DNA of 64,000 bases from Jiangella muralis (GTDB lineage: Bacteria > Actinomycetota > Actinomycetes > Jiangellales > Jiangellaceae), in contig NZ_LFXL01000039.1 of NCBI RefSeq assembly GCF_001270745.1, forward strand, positions 1 to 64,000, read 5' to 3'. The stretch's first letter is position 1. Every line of letters begins with the position of its first letter. The position numbers and the translations under genes are program-made. This document shows positions 24,972 through 33,019 of the stretch, piece by piece. A model generated the notes under the pieces. That model worked only from the letters and a program-made list of their open reading frames with translations, was not told where the DNA came from and did not search any database.

Positions 24972-25928
24972 TCAGCCCACGCTCGCCCCGAGCCCGACGG
25001 CGTCGGCGATGGCCGGCGCGATCGCCGGCGAGAACGGCGGGCCCCACGGCACGTGCGCCACGAACACCGGGACCCGCTCGACCAGCTCGCCGGCCTGCTG
25101 GAACTGCCGGTCCAGGATCTCCGGGTCGGTCCAGCCGAGCAGCCGCGGGAACCGCAGCAACGTGATCAGCGCGTCCATGGCGCCCATCCGGGTCAGCTCG
25201 ATCGACGCGCGCTCCCGGTCGGGCAGCGGGAACACGATCCCGGCCAGCGGCACCCGGTCGGCCCGCGACGGCGCCACGCTCAGCGCGTCGCGGGCGTCAC
25301 TGGTGAGCCGGCTGGACGGGGCGACGGCGAACTGCTCGACCAGCTCGGCGGCGGACTTGCGCAGCCGCAGCTCCGTCGCGCCCAGCCGGCAGACCGGCCG
25401 GCCGTCACCGTCGTCGTCCAGGCAGAGGACGTCGTCGGTGATCAACGCGCCACCGGCCGCGCACATCAACGTCGCCATCGTCGACTTGCCCATGCCGGAG
25501 CGGCCGACGAACGCCACCGCGCCGCCGCCGACCTGCACGGCACTCGCGTGCAGCACGACGTCGCCGCGCACCGTCACGAGGAACGACAGCAGTGCCCCGG
25601 CGGTGAGGATCCCGGCGATCCCCGGGTCGGCCCCCTCGACGACGTGCACCCGCACCGAGCGGCCGTCCGGCGCGACGACGAAGTCGCAGGTCCGATAGAA
25701 CCGCAGCAGCCAGCCGCCGTCGGCCACCTGGGTGAACGTGTAGTACGGCTGGTCGGTCTCCAGGTGCGCCAGCACCCGTCCGGCCGGCGCGTGCGTCGTC
25801 AGCGGCACCGGGTCGCCCCACCGGATATCGACGTCCGGCTCCCTTTCCGCCGCGACGGCCCGTTCCTGGTGCAACGGGACCTCCGAGGCCACCCGAAGCC
25901 CGTAGAGCAGCTGCCGCTCCGTCCTCAT
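24972..25928 (-). CDS. HPr-kinase-like protein, putative lasso peptide kinase
   Basis: 318 residues. The C-terminal half is an HprK/P-type kinase domain: Walker A GRSGMGKST at about 159-167 after LHASAVQVGGGAVAFV, then ALITDDVLCLD with the catalytic-type Asp pair. The N-terminal half (FTQVADGGWLLRFY, LETDQPYYTF) matches the extension of lasso-associated kinases. Such enzymes (PadeK, ThcoK) phosphorylate the C-terminal Ser of lasso precursors, and both precursors here end in Ser. Overlaps the upstream leader-peptidase gene by 4 bases; last gene of the lasso operon. Family membership is clear; the peptide substrate is inferred from context. Confidence 0.85.
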   Translation of the reverse strand: MRTERQLLYGLRVASEVPLHQERAVAAEREPDVDIRWGDPVPLTTHAPAGRVLAHLETDQPYYTFTQVADGGWLLRFYRTCDFVVAPDGRSVRVHVVEGADPGIAGILTAGALLSFLVTVRGDVVLHASAVQVGGGAVAFVGRSGMGKSTMATLMCAAGGALITDDVLCLDDDGDGRPVCRLGATELRLRKSAAELVEQFAVAPSSRLTSDARDALSVAPSRADRVPLAGIVFPLPDRERASIELTRMGAMDALITLLRFPRLLGWTDPEILDRQFQQAGELVERVPVFVAHVPWGPPFSPAIAPAIADAVGLGASVG

Positions 25929-26380
25929 CGTGTCCCGCCCATCGCCTCGAACGTCCGGTACGTGGCCGCGCCGACCGGGTCCAGGCTGACGCCGTCGATC
26001 TCCAGCCACGCGTGCGCCTGGATCCGGCCCTCGACCTTCGCGACACCGACCCGCAGCACCGGCTTCCGGCGGCGCAGCACATGCCCGCTGACCAGCGCGC
26101 GACGCAGACAGGTGTCGCCGAACGGCCAGTGCCGCAGCACGCGCCAGGCGGCACGCAACCGCCGCCGCTCGGTCTCGGACAGCCGCGCCGTCGCATCGCC
26201 GGCCGGCATCAGCGGCGACTCCTGCTCCAACCCCAGCGGGGCGCCCAGCCAGGCGGCCAGCCGCGGCAGCCGCGCGACCCGCAGGCCGATCTCGACCGTC
26301 GCGGCGATGACGGTGGCCGCCCAGACGGACGGCCACTCGCGCAGCGGTACGGCCCGGACCAGCGTCAGGGGATTCCTCAT
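25925..26380 (-). CDS. Lasso peptide leader peptidase (B2, transglutaminase-like)
   Basis: 151 residues. The papain/transglutaminase-like core shows the catalytic Cys in DTCLRRALV (near 91), the His in AHAWLEIDG (near 124) and the Asp in LDPVG (near 136), the triad of lasso B2 proteins that remove the leader before cyclisation. The N-terminal 80 residues are the usual Arg/Leu-rich region. The start at 26380 overlaps the cyclase stop by 4 bases and the stop overlaps the kinase start. It needs the separate PqqD-like protein at 28202 to bring in the leader. Confidence 0.88.
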   Translation of the reverse strand: MRNPLTLVRAVPLREWPSVWAATVIAATVEIGLRVARLPRLAAWLGAPLGLEQESPLMPAGDATARLSETERRRLRAAWRVLRHWPFGDTCLRRALVSGHVLRRRKPVLRVGVAKVEGRIQAHAWLEIDGVSLDPVGAATYRTFEAMGGTR

Positions 26381-27591
26381 TCGGTACCTCGCGGAGGGCT
26401 GGGCTGCGCGGCCAGCCAGGCCTGCTGCAGCAGCGTGCCGGACAGGGTCGAGGGCCGGTCGGACAGCCAACCGGCCCGCAGCGCCTCGGGATCGACGAGT
26501 TCGGCGTCCACGCCCGAGCCGTCCCAGTCGCGGGCGAACGCGCGTGTCGGCTCGCCCATGTAGGCGCGGTCGAAGCTGGCCTTGCTGGACCGGCGCAGGA
26601 TCTCGTCGGGCAGCACATCGGAGAAGAGGATGCGCATCAGCGCGGTGCGCCCGGCGAACCCCCACCGGCCGCCGAACCGGGTGAGCGCGGCCAGGAACCC
26701 GGTGTCGAGCAGCGGATGCCCGACGGCGACGTCGAACTCGGCGCCCAGCGCGGCATAGTTGGCGACGACGGCGTCGACGGCGCGGCGGTGCCGCACCCAC
26801 CACAGCGACCGGTCCCACGCCAGCGGCTCGGACCCCTCGTCGGCGGCGAGCAGCCGGCGGTGCCGGCGGGCGACCGCCGGACGCAGCCACGGCTGCTGGG
26901 CGTCGCCAGTCATCTGGCGGCGCACCCGGAACGCGCGCACCGGGCCCGGCGCCAGCGCGGCGGCGGTCGCGGCCAGCAGTTCCGGACGGGGCCGACGCCG
27001 CTTGCGCACCAGCAGCGTCACCGGCGTCGTGCGGCGCGGCCCGATGATCTCGTCGCCGCCCTCACCGGTGAGGACCGACCCGCCCGCGACGGTCTCGAAC
27101 AGCCGGTCCTTGACGTGGAACGGCGGCGGCCAGAGCACGCCGCGACGCAGCAGGCTGGCCCGTGCGCCGTCGCCCAGCAGGTCGCTCTCGCCCCGGATCG
27201 GCAGCCGGACCCACTCGGTCAGACCGAGGTGATCGACGACCAGCCGTTGCCAGTCCGCCTCGTCGGCGTCGGGAACGTCCGGGTAGACCTCGGTGACGGG
27301 GACCGGGTCGGCGTGCCCCTCACGCCGGGCCAGCGCCGTCGCGGCCGCCAGGATGGCCGACGAGTCCCGCCCGCCGGAGAACGAGACGAAGCAGGGCGCG
27401 CGCAGCAGCGCCGCGCGCAGGGCGTCGTCGAGCGCCTCGCGTGGAGTCGCGGCCGTCTCCGGATACGGTGCCACCGGCAACGAGCCGTGCACCCAGGACG
27501 TGGCGATCTCGAACGAGGAAAGCCGGAAATAGCGCGGTGTGGAATGCGCCGGATCGGCGCCCATTCGCACTGCGGCGGAATGTAGATTCAC
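26377..27591 (-). CDS. Asparagine-synthetase-like lasso cyclase (C protein), short form
   Basis: 404 residues from GTG 27591, chosen for the GGGGGAG ribosome site 6 bases upstream; GTG 27612 would add 7 residues. The AANH synthetase domain starts by residue 50, with ATP PP-loop SGGRDSS at 72-78 and EVYPDVPDADEADW and GEGGDEIIGPRR further on. It should adenylate the Asp9 side chain of the core and close the lactam. Typical lasso cyclases are near 600 residues, with an N-terminal glutaminase-like domain of about 200; that domain is missing here, and no lost frame for it is seen upstream, where the precursor genes lie. Confidence 0.82.
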   Translation of the reverse strand: MNLHSAAVRMGADPAHSTPRYFRLSSFEIATSWVHGSLPVAPYPETAATPREALDDALRAALLRAPCFVSFSGGRDSSAILAAATALARREGHADPVPVTEVYPDVPDADEADWQRLVVDHLGLTEWVRLPIRGESDLLGDGARASLLRRGVLWPPPFHVKDRLFETVAGGSVLTGEGGDEIIGPRRTTPVTLLVRKRRRPRPELLAATAAALAPGPVRAFRVRRQMTGDAQQPWLRPAVARRHRRLLAADEGSEPLAWDRSLWWVRHRRAVDAVVANYAALGAEFDVAVGHPLLDTGFLAALTRFGGRWGFAGRTALMRILFSDVLPDEILRRSSKASFDRAYMGEPTRAFARDWDGSGVDAELVDPEALRAGWLSDRPSTLSGTLLQQAWLAAQPSPPRGTE

Positions 27592-27620
27592 GCGATGCTC
27601 CCCCGACACCACGAGCGAGA

Positions 27621-27658
27621 CACGGCGGAGTCACCGATGACCGGACGACTCCGCCGTG
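27621..27658 (-). terminator. Attenuator-like hairpin between precursor and cyclase
   Basis: CACGGCGGAGTC (27621-27632) and GACTCCGCCGTG (27647-27658) form a perfect 12-bp stem with a 14-base loop. It begins 16 bases after the second precursor stop and lies just upstream of the cyclase start. Partial termination here would keep precursor mRNA in excess of enzyme mRNA, an arrangement known from other lasso operons. No U-tract follows. Confidence 0.7.
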
Positions 27659-27674
27659 CCCCTGGTTGACGGCG

Positions 27675-27818
27675 TCAGGAGAGGCCGCCACCGCCCGGCG
27701 GCTTGTCGTTCCCCCACTTGAACCAGAGGAACTGGTCCGACGAGCCCTGGCCGCCCTGCGCGAGTGTCAACTCACGGACGGATCCGACCTCTTCCAACAC
27801 GGGTGGCTGATACGCCAT
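27675..27818 (-). CDS. Lasso precursor peptide 2
   Basis: 47 residues. Leader MAYQPPVLEEVGSVRELTL carries the lasso pattern P-x-L-x3-G with Thr18 two places before the cleavage site. The predicted core is 28 residues: ring AQGGQGSSD, closed between Ala1 and Asp9, then a tail with aromatic residues (F, W, F, W) suited as steric plugs, a GNDKPP turn and the end GGGGLS. A GGGGGG run 8 bases upstream of ATG 27818 is the ribosome site. Leader nearly identical to precursor 1. Core boundary is inferred from the Thr(-2) rule. Missed by ordinary length cut-offs. Confidence 0.85.
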   Translation of the reverse strand: MAYQPPVLEEVGSVRELTLAQGGQGSSDQFLWFKWGNDKPPGGGGLS

Positions 27819-27863
27819 GGCCGTGCCCCCCTTCTACGGAGCCTCACTTGCGGAGGCGATAAC

Positions 27864-27889
27864 GGCAGCGCATCCACCAACGCGCTGCC
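27864..27889 (-). promoter_or_regulatory. Hairpin between the two precursor genes
   Basis: GGCAGCGC (27864-27871) and GCGCTGCC (27882-27889) pair perfectly around a 10-base loop, within the 178-base gap between the precursors. It may stabilise the mRNA of precursor 1 or weaken readthrough into precursor 2. Confidence 0.45.
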
Positions 27890-27996
27890 TTCTAACAGGC
27901 CGAGATCGTACCGCCGGAATGCCGTTGTCGGAGGCTTTTGCGCTCATTTCCTCGATCAACCGTTTCCGCCCGGTCCGTTCCGGCCGACCGGGGGCG

Positions 27997-28131
27997 TCAG
28001 GACAGCACGCCACCGGGGTCGTTGTTGTAACGGAACCACTGGACCTGGTCGGATCGACCGCGACCGCTCGCGGCGAGTGTGAGCTCGCGGACCGAGCCGA
28101 TCTCCTCGAGCGTCGGTGCTTCGTAGGCCAT
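27997..28131 (-). CDS. Lasso precursor peptide 1
   Basis: 44 residues. Leader MAYEAPTLEEIGSVRELTL, differing from precursor 2 at only four positions, has the P-x-L-x3-G motif and Thr18 at -2. The predicted 25-residue core has ring AASGRGRSD (Ala1 to Asp9) and a tail with Trp, Phe and Tyr, then NNDPGGVLS. Two ring Arg make it more basic than precursor 2. The last residue is Ser, as needed by a C-terminal lasso kinase. GTGGGG stands 5 bases before ATG 28131. It follows the PqqD-like gene by 70 bases and precedes precursor 2. Confidence 0.85.
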   Translation of the reverse strand: MAYEAPTLEEIGSVRELTLAASGRGRSDQVQWFRYNNDPGGVLS

Positions 28132-28201
28132 CAGAGCCCCACTTTCGTTTCTGCGGATGGATGAACTGCCGGACCGGCGGTATTCGCCGCCGGGACGGAC
28201 A

Positions 28202-28465
28202 CTAGGAATCGGCGGTGTCGAGAAGGTTCCGCTCGCGCAGCATGGCGACGAACGTCTCGGTATCCGCCGTGGCTTGGTCGGCCGGAATGCCGTACTCCTC
28301 GACGAGGCCGTCGGCGAGTTCCGCGGTGGTGCGTTCCTCGGACAGCAGCCGCATGATGGTCGAGCCCGCGGCGTTGGTCTTCAGATACGTGGACGACGAG
28401 AGATCCAGAATGACCGTCTCACCGTCGATCTCGCGCCAGCTGACGCTATTGGTGCGCAGTTTCAT
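28202..28465 (-). CDS. PqqD-like leader-recognition protein (lasso B1)
   Basis: 87 residues, the RiPP recognition element fold: three beta-strands (VSWREIDGETVILDLSSSTYLKTN) then helices with NAAGSTIMRLLSEERTTAELADGLVEEYG. It binds the precursor leader and presents it to the B2 protease. First gene of the lasso operon, upstream of the precursors rather than between cyclase and protease as in many loci. The start is 46 bases from the cysN stop, so the promoter must lie in this short gap or within cysN. Confidence 0.88.
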   Translation of the reverse strand: MKLRTNSVSWREIDGETVILDLSSSTYLKTNAAGSTIMRLLSEERTTAELADGLVEEYGIPADQATADTETFVAMLRERNLLDTADS

Positions 28466-28511
28466 CGGCCCCCCAAGAATCCTGCTATGGCGAACTGTAG
28501 CGCACCTTCGC

Positions 28512-29762
28512 TCAGCTCGCCGAGGTGATCATGCCGGCGCCCACGGTGCGGTTGGTGGCCTCGTCGATGAGGATGAAGCCGCCGGTCTGCCGGTTGCGGC
28601 GGTACTCGTCGGCGAGCAGCGGGACGGTGGTGCGCAGCCGCACGCGGCCGATGTCGTTGAGGCCGAGTTGCGTGGCGGTGTCGTCGCGGTGCAGCGAGTT
28701 GACGTCGAGGCGGTACTGCAGTTCCTTCACCAGCGCCCGTGCCGACCGCGTGGTGTGCTTGATGGCGAGCTTCTGCCCCGGCGCCAGCGGCGTCTCAGCC
28801 ATCCAGCAGACCATGGCGTCGATGTCCTGCGCGACCGCCGGCTGGTTGTGCGGACGGCAGATCATGTCGCCACGGGAGATGTCGATCTCGTCCTCCAGCC
28901 GGACGGTCACCGACATCGGCGCGAACGCCTCACCCACCGGGCCGTCGGCGGTCTCGATGCCGGCGATGCGGGTGGTGAACCCGCTGGGCAGCACCATGAC
29001 CTCGTCGCCGGCCTTGAGGACGCCGCCGGCGACCTGGCCGGCGTAGGCGCGGTAGTCGGTGCGCTGCAGCGACTGCGGCCGGATGACGTACTGCACAGGG
29101 AAGCGGACGTCGACGAGGTTGCGGTCGCTGGCGATGTGCACGTGCTCGAGGTGGTGCAGCAGCGACGGCCCCTCGTACCACGGCATGTTCGGCGACCGGC
29201 TGACGATGTTGTCGCCGTGCAGGGCGGAGATCGGGACGACGGTGAGGTCGGGGACGTCGAGCTTGGTCGCGAACGAGGAGAATTCCTTCTCGATGCCCTC
29301 GAACACCTCCTGCGACCAGTCGACGAGGTCCATCTTGTTCACCGCGAGCACGAGGTGCGGCACCCGCAGCAGCGACACCAGGAAGGCGTGCCGGCGGCTC
29401 TGCTCGACCATCCCCTTGCGGGCGTCGACCAGCACGATGGCGAGGTCGGCCGTCGAGGCGCCGGTGACCATGTTGCGGGTGTACTGGATGTGCCCGGGGG
29501 TGTCGGCGATGATGAACTTGCGCCGCGGCGTGGCGAAGTAGCGGTACGCCACGTCGATGGTGATGCCCTGCTCGCGCTCGGCCCGCAGGCCATCGGTGAG
29601 CAGCGAGAGGTCGGTGTACTCGTCGCCGCGTTGCTGGCTGGTGCGTTCGACGCTCTCCAGCTGGTCGGTGAAGATCGCCTTCGAGTCGAACAGCAGCCGC
29701 CCGATCAGCGTGCTCTTGCCGTCGTCGACGGAGCCGGCGGTGGCGAACCTGAGCAGGTCCAT
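28512..29762 (-). CDS. Sulfate adenylyltransferase subunit 1 (GTPase)
   Basis: 416 residues. GTPase motifs: GSVDDGKST at 10-18, DTPGH near 90, NKMDLVD near 145; then two beta-barrel domains as in elongation factors. CysN uses GTP hydrolysis to drive APS formation by CysD in the cytoplasm. There is no C-terminal APS kinase fusion. The start ATG shares a base with the cysD stop. Confidence 0.93.
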   Translation of the reverse strand: MDLLRFATAGSVDDGKSTLIGRLLFDSKAIFTDQLESVERTSQQRGDEYTDLSLLTDGLRAEREQGITIDVAYRYFATPRRKFIIADTPGHIQYTRNMVTGASTADLAIVLVDARKGMVEQSRRHAFLVSLLRVPHLVLAVNKMDLVDWSQEVFEGIEKEFSSFATKLDVPDLTVVPISALHGDNIVSRSPNMPWYEGPSLLHHLEHVHIASDRNLVDVRFPVQYVIRPQSLQRTDYRAYAGQVAGGVLKAGDEVMVLPSGFTTRIAGIETADGPVGEAFAPMSVTVRLEDEIDISRGDMICRPHNQPAVAQDIDAMVCWMAETPLAPGQKLAIKHTTRSARALVKELQYRLDVNSLHRDDTATQLGLNDIGRVRLRTTVPLLADEYRRNRQTGGFILIDEATNRTVGAGMITSAS

Positions 29763-30670
29763 CAGAAGTAGCCTTCCTTCTTCCGGTCCTCCATCGCGGC
29801 CTCGCTGACGCGATCGTCGCCCCGGGTGGCGCCACGCTCGGTGAGCCGGGTGGCGGCGACCTCCTCGATCACCTTCTCGACGGTGTCGGCGTCGGAGCGC
29901 ACCGCCGCGGTCAGCGACGCGTCGCCGACGGTGCGGTAGCGGACCGTCGTGACGAACGTCGTCTCGCCCTCGCGTGGGCGGCAGAACTCGTTGTTCGCGA
30001 ACAGCATGCCGTCGCGCTCGAACACCTCGCGCTGGTGCGCGTAGTAGATCGACGGGACGGCGATCTCCTCGCGCTGGATGTAGTGCCAGACGTCCAGCTC
30101 GGTCCAGTTCGACAGCGGGAACACCCGGATGCTCTCGCCCAGGTGGATGCGGCCGTTGTACAGGTTCCACAGCTCCGGGCGCTGGTTCTTCGGGTCCCAC
30201 TGGCCGAAGTCGTCGCGGAAGGAGAACACCCGCTCCTTGGCCCGTGCCTTCTCCTCGTCGCGGCGGGCGCCGCCGAACAGCGCGCTGAACCGGTGCTTCT
30301 CGACCGCCTCCAGCAGCACCGGCGTCTGGATGCGGTTGCGCGAGCCGTTCGGCTCCTCGGCCACCAGCCCGCGCTCGATGGCGTCGGGCACGGACGCGAC
30401 CACGAGGTTGACGCCCAGCTCGGCGACCCGGCGGTCGCGGAACTCCAGCACCTCGGGGAAGTTGTGCCCGGTGTCGACGTGCATGACGGGGAACGGCATC
30501 GGGGCCGGCCAGAACGCCTTCTCGGCCAGCCGGAGCATGACGATGGAGTCCTTGCCCCCGGAGAACAGCAGCACCGGGCGCTCCAGCTCGGCGGCGACCT
30601 CGCGGAAGACGTGCACCGCCTCGGCCTCGAGATAGTCGAGCTGCGAGAGCTGGTACTCGTGGATCGTCAT
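29762..30670 (-). CDS. Sulfate adenylyltransferase subunit 2
   Basis: 302 residues. PP-loop SGGKDS at 38-43 and the CysD-specific segments HVDTGHNFPEV, FGGARRDEEKARAKERVFSFRD and IYYAHQREVFERDG. It transfers AMP from ATP to sulfate to make APS. Overlaps the cysQ stop by 4 bases upstream and the cysN start downstream, so the three are one operon. No APS reductase or kinase gene is next to it. Confidence 0.94.
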   Translation of the reverse strand: MTIHEYQLSQLDYLEAEAVHVFREVAAELERPVLLFSGGKDSIVMLRLAEKAFWPAPMPFPVMHVDTGHNFPEVLEFRDRRVAELGVNLVVASVPDAIERGLVAEEPNGSRNRIQTPVLLEAVEKHRFSALFGGARRDEEKARAKERVFSFRDDFGQWDPKNQRPELWNLYNGRIHLGESIRVFPLSNWTELDVWHYIQREEIAVPSIYYAHQREVFERDGMLFANNEFCRPREGETTFVTTVRYRTVGDASLTAAVRSDADTVEKVIEEVAATRLTERGATRGDDRVSEAAMEDRKKEGYF

Positions 30671-31428
30671 GCGGACCTCACGGGTTCGGCGACGGCGGCC
30701 AGGAGCGCGTCGGCGAGCTCCGGGCGGGCGACGAGCAGGTCGGGGAGGTACGGGTCGGCCTCGTTGTACCGCAGCGGCGACCCGTCGACGCGGCTGGTGA
30801 AGAGGCCGGCGGCGCGGGCGACGGCCACCGGCGCGGCGGAGTCCCACTCGTACTGGCCGCCGGCGTGGACGTACGCGTCGGCCTCGCCGCGCACGACGGC
30901 GGCGACCTTGAATCCGGCCGAGCCCATCGGCGCCAGCTCGGCGCCCAGGGCGGCCGCGGCTCGCTGGGCGGCGACGGGCGGACGGCTGCGGCTGACGGCG
31001 ATGCGCGGCGGCGCACCCTCGGCCGGGCCGGGCGGGACGACGGCGGCGGGGTCGCTGGTCAGCGTGGCGCCGAGGCCGGGCAGCGCGACGGCGCCGGCGG
31101 CCAGCTCGCCGTCCTGCCACAGCGCCACGTGCACCGCCCAGTCGTCGCGGCCGTCGCCGAACTCGCGGGTGCCGTCGAGAGGGTCGATGATCCAGACCCG
31201 TCGGGCGGTCAGGCGCTCGACGGTGTCGGGCGCCTCCTCGCTGAGGACGGCGTCGCCGGGCCGCTGGTCGGCCAGCGCGGCGGCGAGGAACCGGTGCGCA
31301 GAGCGGTCGCCCGCGTCGCGCAGCGCCTGAGTGCCGGCGGCCGGATCGTGGTCGCGGCGCAGCGCGAGCAGCAGCGCGCCCGCCTCGGTGGCGAGGCGGG
31401 CGGCCAGGATCGCGTCAGTGGATGCCAC
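30667..31428 (-). CDS. 3'(2'),5'-bisphosphate nucleotidase (CysQ/inositol phosphatase family)
   Basis: 253 residues from GTG 31428, placed after AGGAG. Metal-binding motifs of the family: SEEAPD near 70, WIIDPLDGTREF near 87-98 and EWDSAAPVAVARAAG near 195. CysQ removes the 3'-phosphate from PAP left by sulfotransferases or PAPS reduction. A longer frame to 31782 has no family content. First gene of the cysQ-cysD-cysN operon, which suggests that PAPS is used by a sulfotransferase somewhere in this genome. Confidence 0.87.
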   Translation of the reverse strand: MASTDAILAARLATEAGALLLALRRDHDPAAGTQALRDAGDRSAHRFLAAALADQRPGDAVLSEEAPDTVERLTARRVWIIDPLDGTREFGDGRDDWAVHVALWQDGELAAGAVALPGLGATLTSDPAAVVPPGPAEGAPPRIAVSRSRPPVAAQRAAAALGAELAPMGSAGFKVAAVVRGEADAYVHAGGQYEWDSAAPVAVARAAGLFTSRVDGSPLRYNEADPYLPDLLVARPELADALLAAVAEPVRSA

Positions 31429-31546
31429 GGATCTCCTCGAAGCCGGTCTCGAACGACCCAGCCTAGGGTGAACCCGCCCGGAATCACTCGCTCGCCCATC
31501 ATCCGAGACGCCGCGTCCAGCATCCGGGCATCCCGGGAGAGTGCCC

Positions 31547-33019
31547 CTAGCGCCGGTCGGCGCGGTGCGGAACGACGTCGCACGTCTCGTGGAACCAGGT
31601 GAGCAGGCGATCCCCGAGCTCCGCCCGCACCTGGGCGAGGCCGGGATCGTCGATCCGGTTGACCAGTTCTCCCGGGTCGGCGCGGAGGTCGTAGAGCTCG
31701 TCCTTCTCGTAGAGCCTGCGGACGTACTTGTGGTCCCGGGTCCGGCACATGACGGCCTTGGTGTGTTCCGGACCGGGGCCACGTTGGAGCTCGAGCCGGG
31801 GCCAGTACCGGCTGTCCTCCGGCCGGCCGCCCGGCGGGGTGCTCTGCAACTCCATCGCCTGCTCCTCGCCGGCGAGCCGGCCGCCTTCGCTGAACACCGC
31901 GTCCCGGTGGTCGTCAGCCGCGCCGGTGAGGAGCGGAACCAGCGACCGGCCGAAATGGGTGTGCTCGGGCGTCAACCCGACCAGATCCTCGATCGTCGCC
32001 GGCACGTCGACCAGCTCGACGAGGGCGTCGGCGATGCCGGGCCGCACCGGTGTCGACCTCGGCGGCTTGATCACCAGCGGCACGCGGGTCAGGCAGTCCT
32101 CGAACGTGTTCTGGGTCTTCTCCACCAGCCCGTAGTCACCGGTGAAGTCCCCGTGATCGGGAAAGACGAACACGGCTGTGTCGTCGTAGCTGCCGGCGCG
32201 GCGCAGCGCGTCGAGGACCAGCCCCAGCTGGTGATCGACCCGGGCGCACATGCCGTAGTAGGTGGCCCGCAGTTCGGTCCACTGATCGTCGCTCCAGGCC
32301 TCGAGCCGCTGCCGGTCGCGGATACCTGAGAGGATGCTCGGCTTGCCGGCCCACTCCGGCTCCGGACGCCGGTCCGGCATCGCGGCGCGATCGATCATGG
32401 AGAACCACGGGTCCTCGACGGCGTACGGCGGGTGCGGATACGTCAACGGCAGGTAGACGCAGAACGGCTGGTCCCGGTCCCAGGACGTGATGAGGTCGAT
32501 CGCCGCCTGGACGTGCGCCCAGTCGCTGTCCGGGTACGAGTGCCCGTCGGGGACGTCGAGCCTGCCGACGTGGAAGCCGTAGAGGTCGGGCGTGCTCGCC
32601 GGGTCCCGCCGCGGGCCGAACATCGGCAGGGTGTCCGGCGGCACGGCGTGCTTGACGTCGCAGTAGTCGTCGAAGCCGTTCTGGGCCGGGACGAGGTCGT
32701 TCTTGCCGCCCCACCAGACGAAGTAGCCCGCGTCGCGCAGCGACCGGAGCAGGTTCGGCTCGTCGGGCTGCAGCATGTGATGCATGGTGCGATGCCCGCG
32801 CACATGCGGATACCAGCCGGTCATGAACGAGCACCGCGACGGTGTGCACACCGGGTTCTGGGCGAAGGCGCCGGTGAAAGAAACGGCGTCCTCGGCGGCC
32901 AGCCGATCGAGCGTCGGTGTCACCGCGGCCGGGTTTCCCGCGTGGCCGAGGACGTCCCCGCGCCATTGGTCCGGGTTGAAGATCACGAGGTTCGGCGGAC
33001 GCGTCGGACGGTGGGTCAT
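31547..33019 (-). CDS. Sulfatase
   Basis: 490 residues, type I sulfatase. The formylglycine motif CTPSRCSFMTG (Cys at about 59) matches C-x-P-S-R for the Cys-type, needing the formylglycine-generating enzyme. Metal ligands are in NPDQWRGD near the N-terminus and FPDHGDFTGDYG near 320. No signal peptide, so the substrate is desulfated in the cytoplasm or the protein leaves by another path. Last gene of an eight-gene operon; start overlaps the SGNH hydrolase stop by 4 bases. It should release sulfate from an imported sugar fragment. Confidence 0.9.
   Translation of the reverse strand: MTHRPTRPPNLVIFNPDQWRGDVLGHAGNPAAVTPTLDRLAAEDAVSFTGAFAQNPVCTPSRCSFMTGWYPHVRGHRTMHHMLQPDEPNLLRSLRDAGYFVWWGGKNDLVPAQNGFDDYCDVKHAVPPDTLPMFGPRRDPASTPDLYGFHVGRLDVPDGHSYPDSDWAHVQAAIDLITSWDRDQPFCVYLPLTYPHPPYAVEDPWFSMIDRAAMPDRRPEPEWAGKPSILSGIRDRQRLEAWSDDQWTELRATYYGMCARVDHQLGLVLDALRRAGSYDDTAVFVFPDHGDFTGDYGLVEKTQNTFEDCLTRVPLVIKPPRSTPVRPGIADALVELVDVPATIEDLVGLTPEHTHFGRSLVPLLTGAADDHRDAVFSEGGRLAGEEQAMELQSTPPGGRPEDSRYWPRLELQRGPGPEHTKAVMCRTRDHKYVRRLYEKDELYDLRADPGELVNRIDDPGLAQVRAELGDRLLTWFHETCDVVPHRADRR

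Noticed and set aside
27441-28164. Plus-strand frames over the lasso precursors
   Set aside because: The minus strand encodes two precursors with matching leaders and ribosome sites; the plus-strand frames are their shadows.
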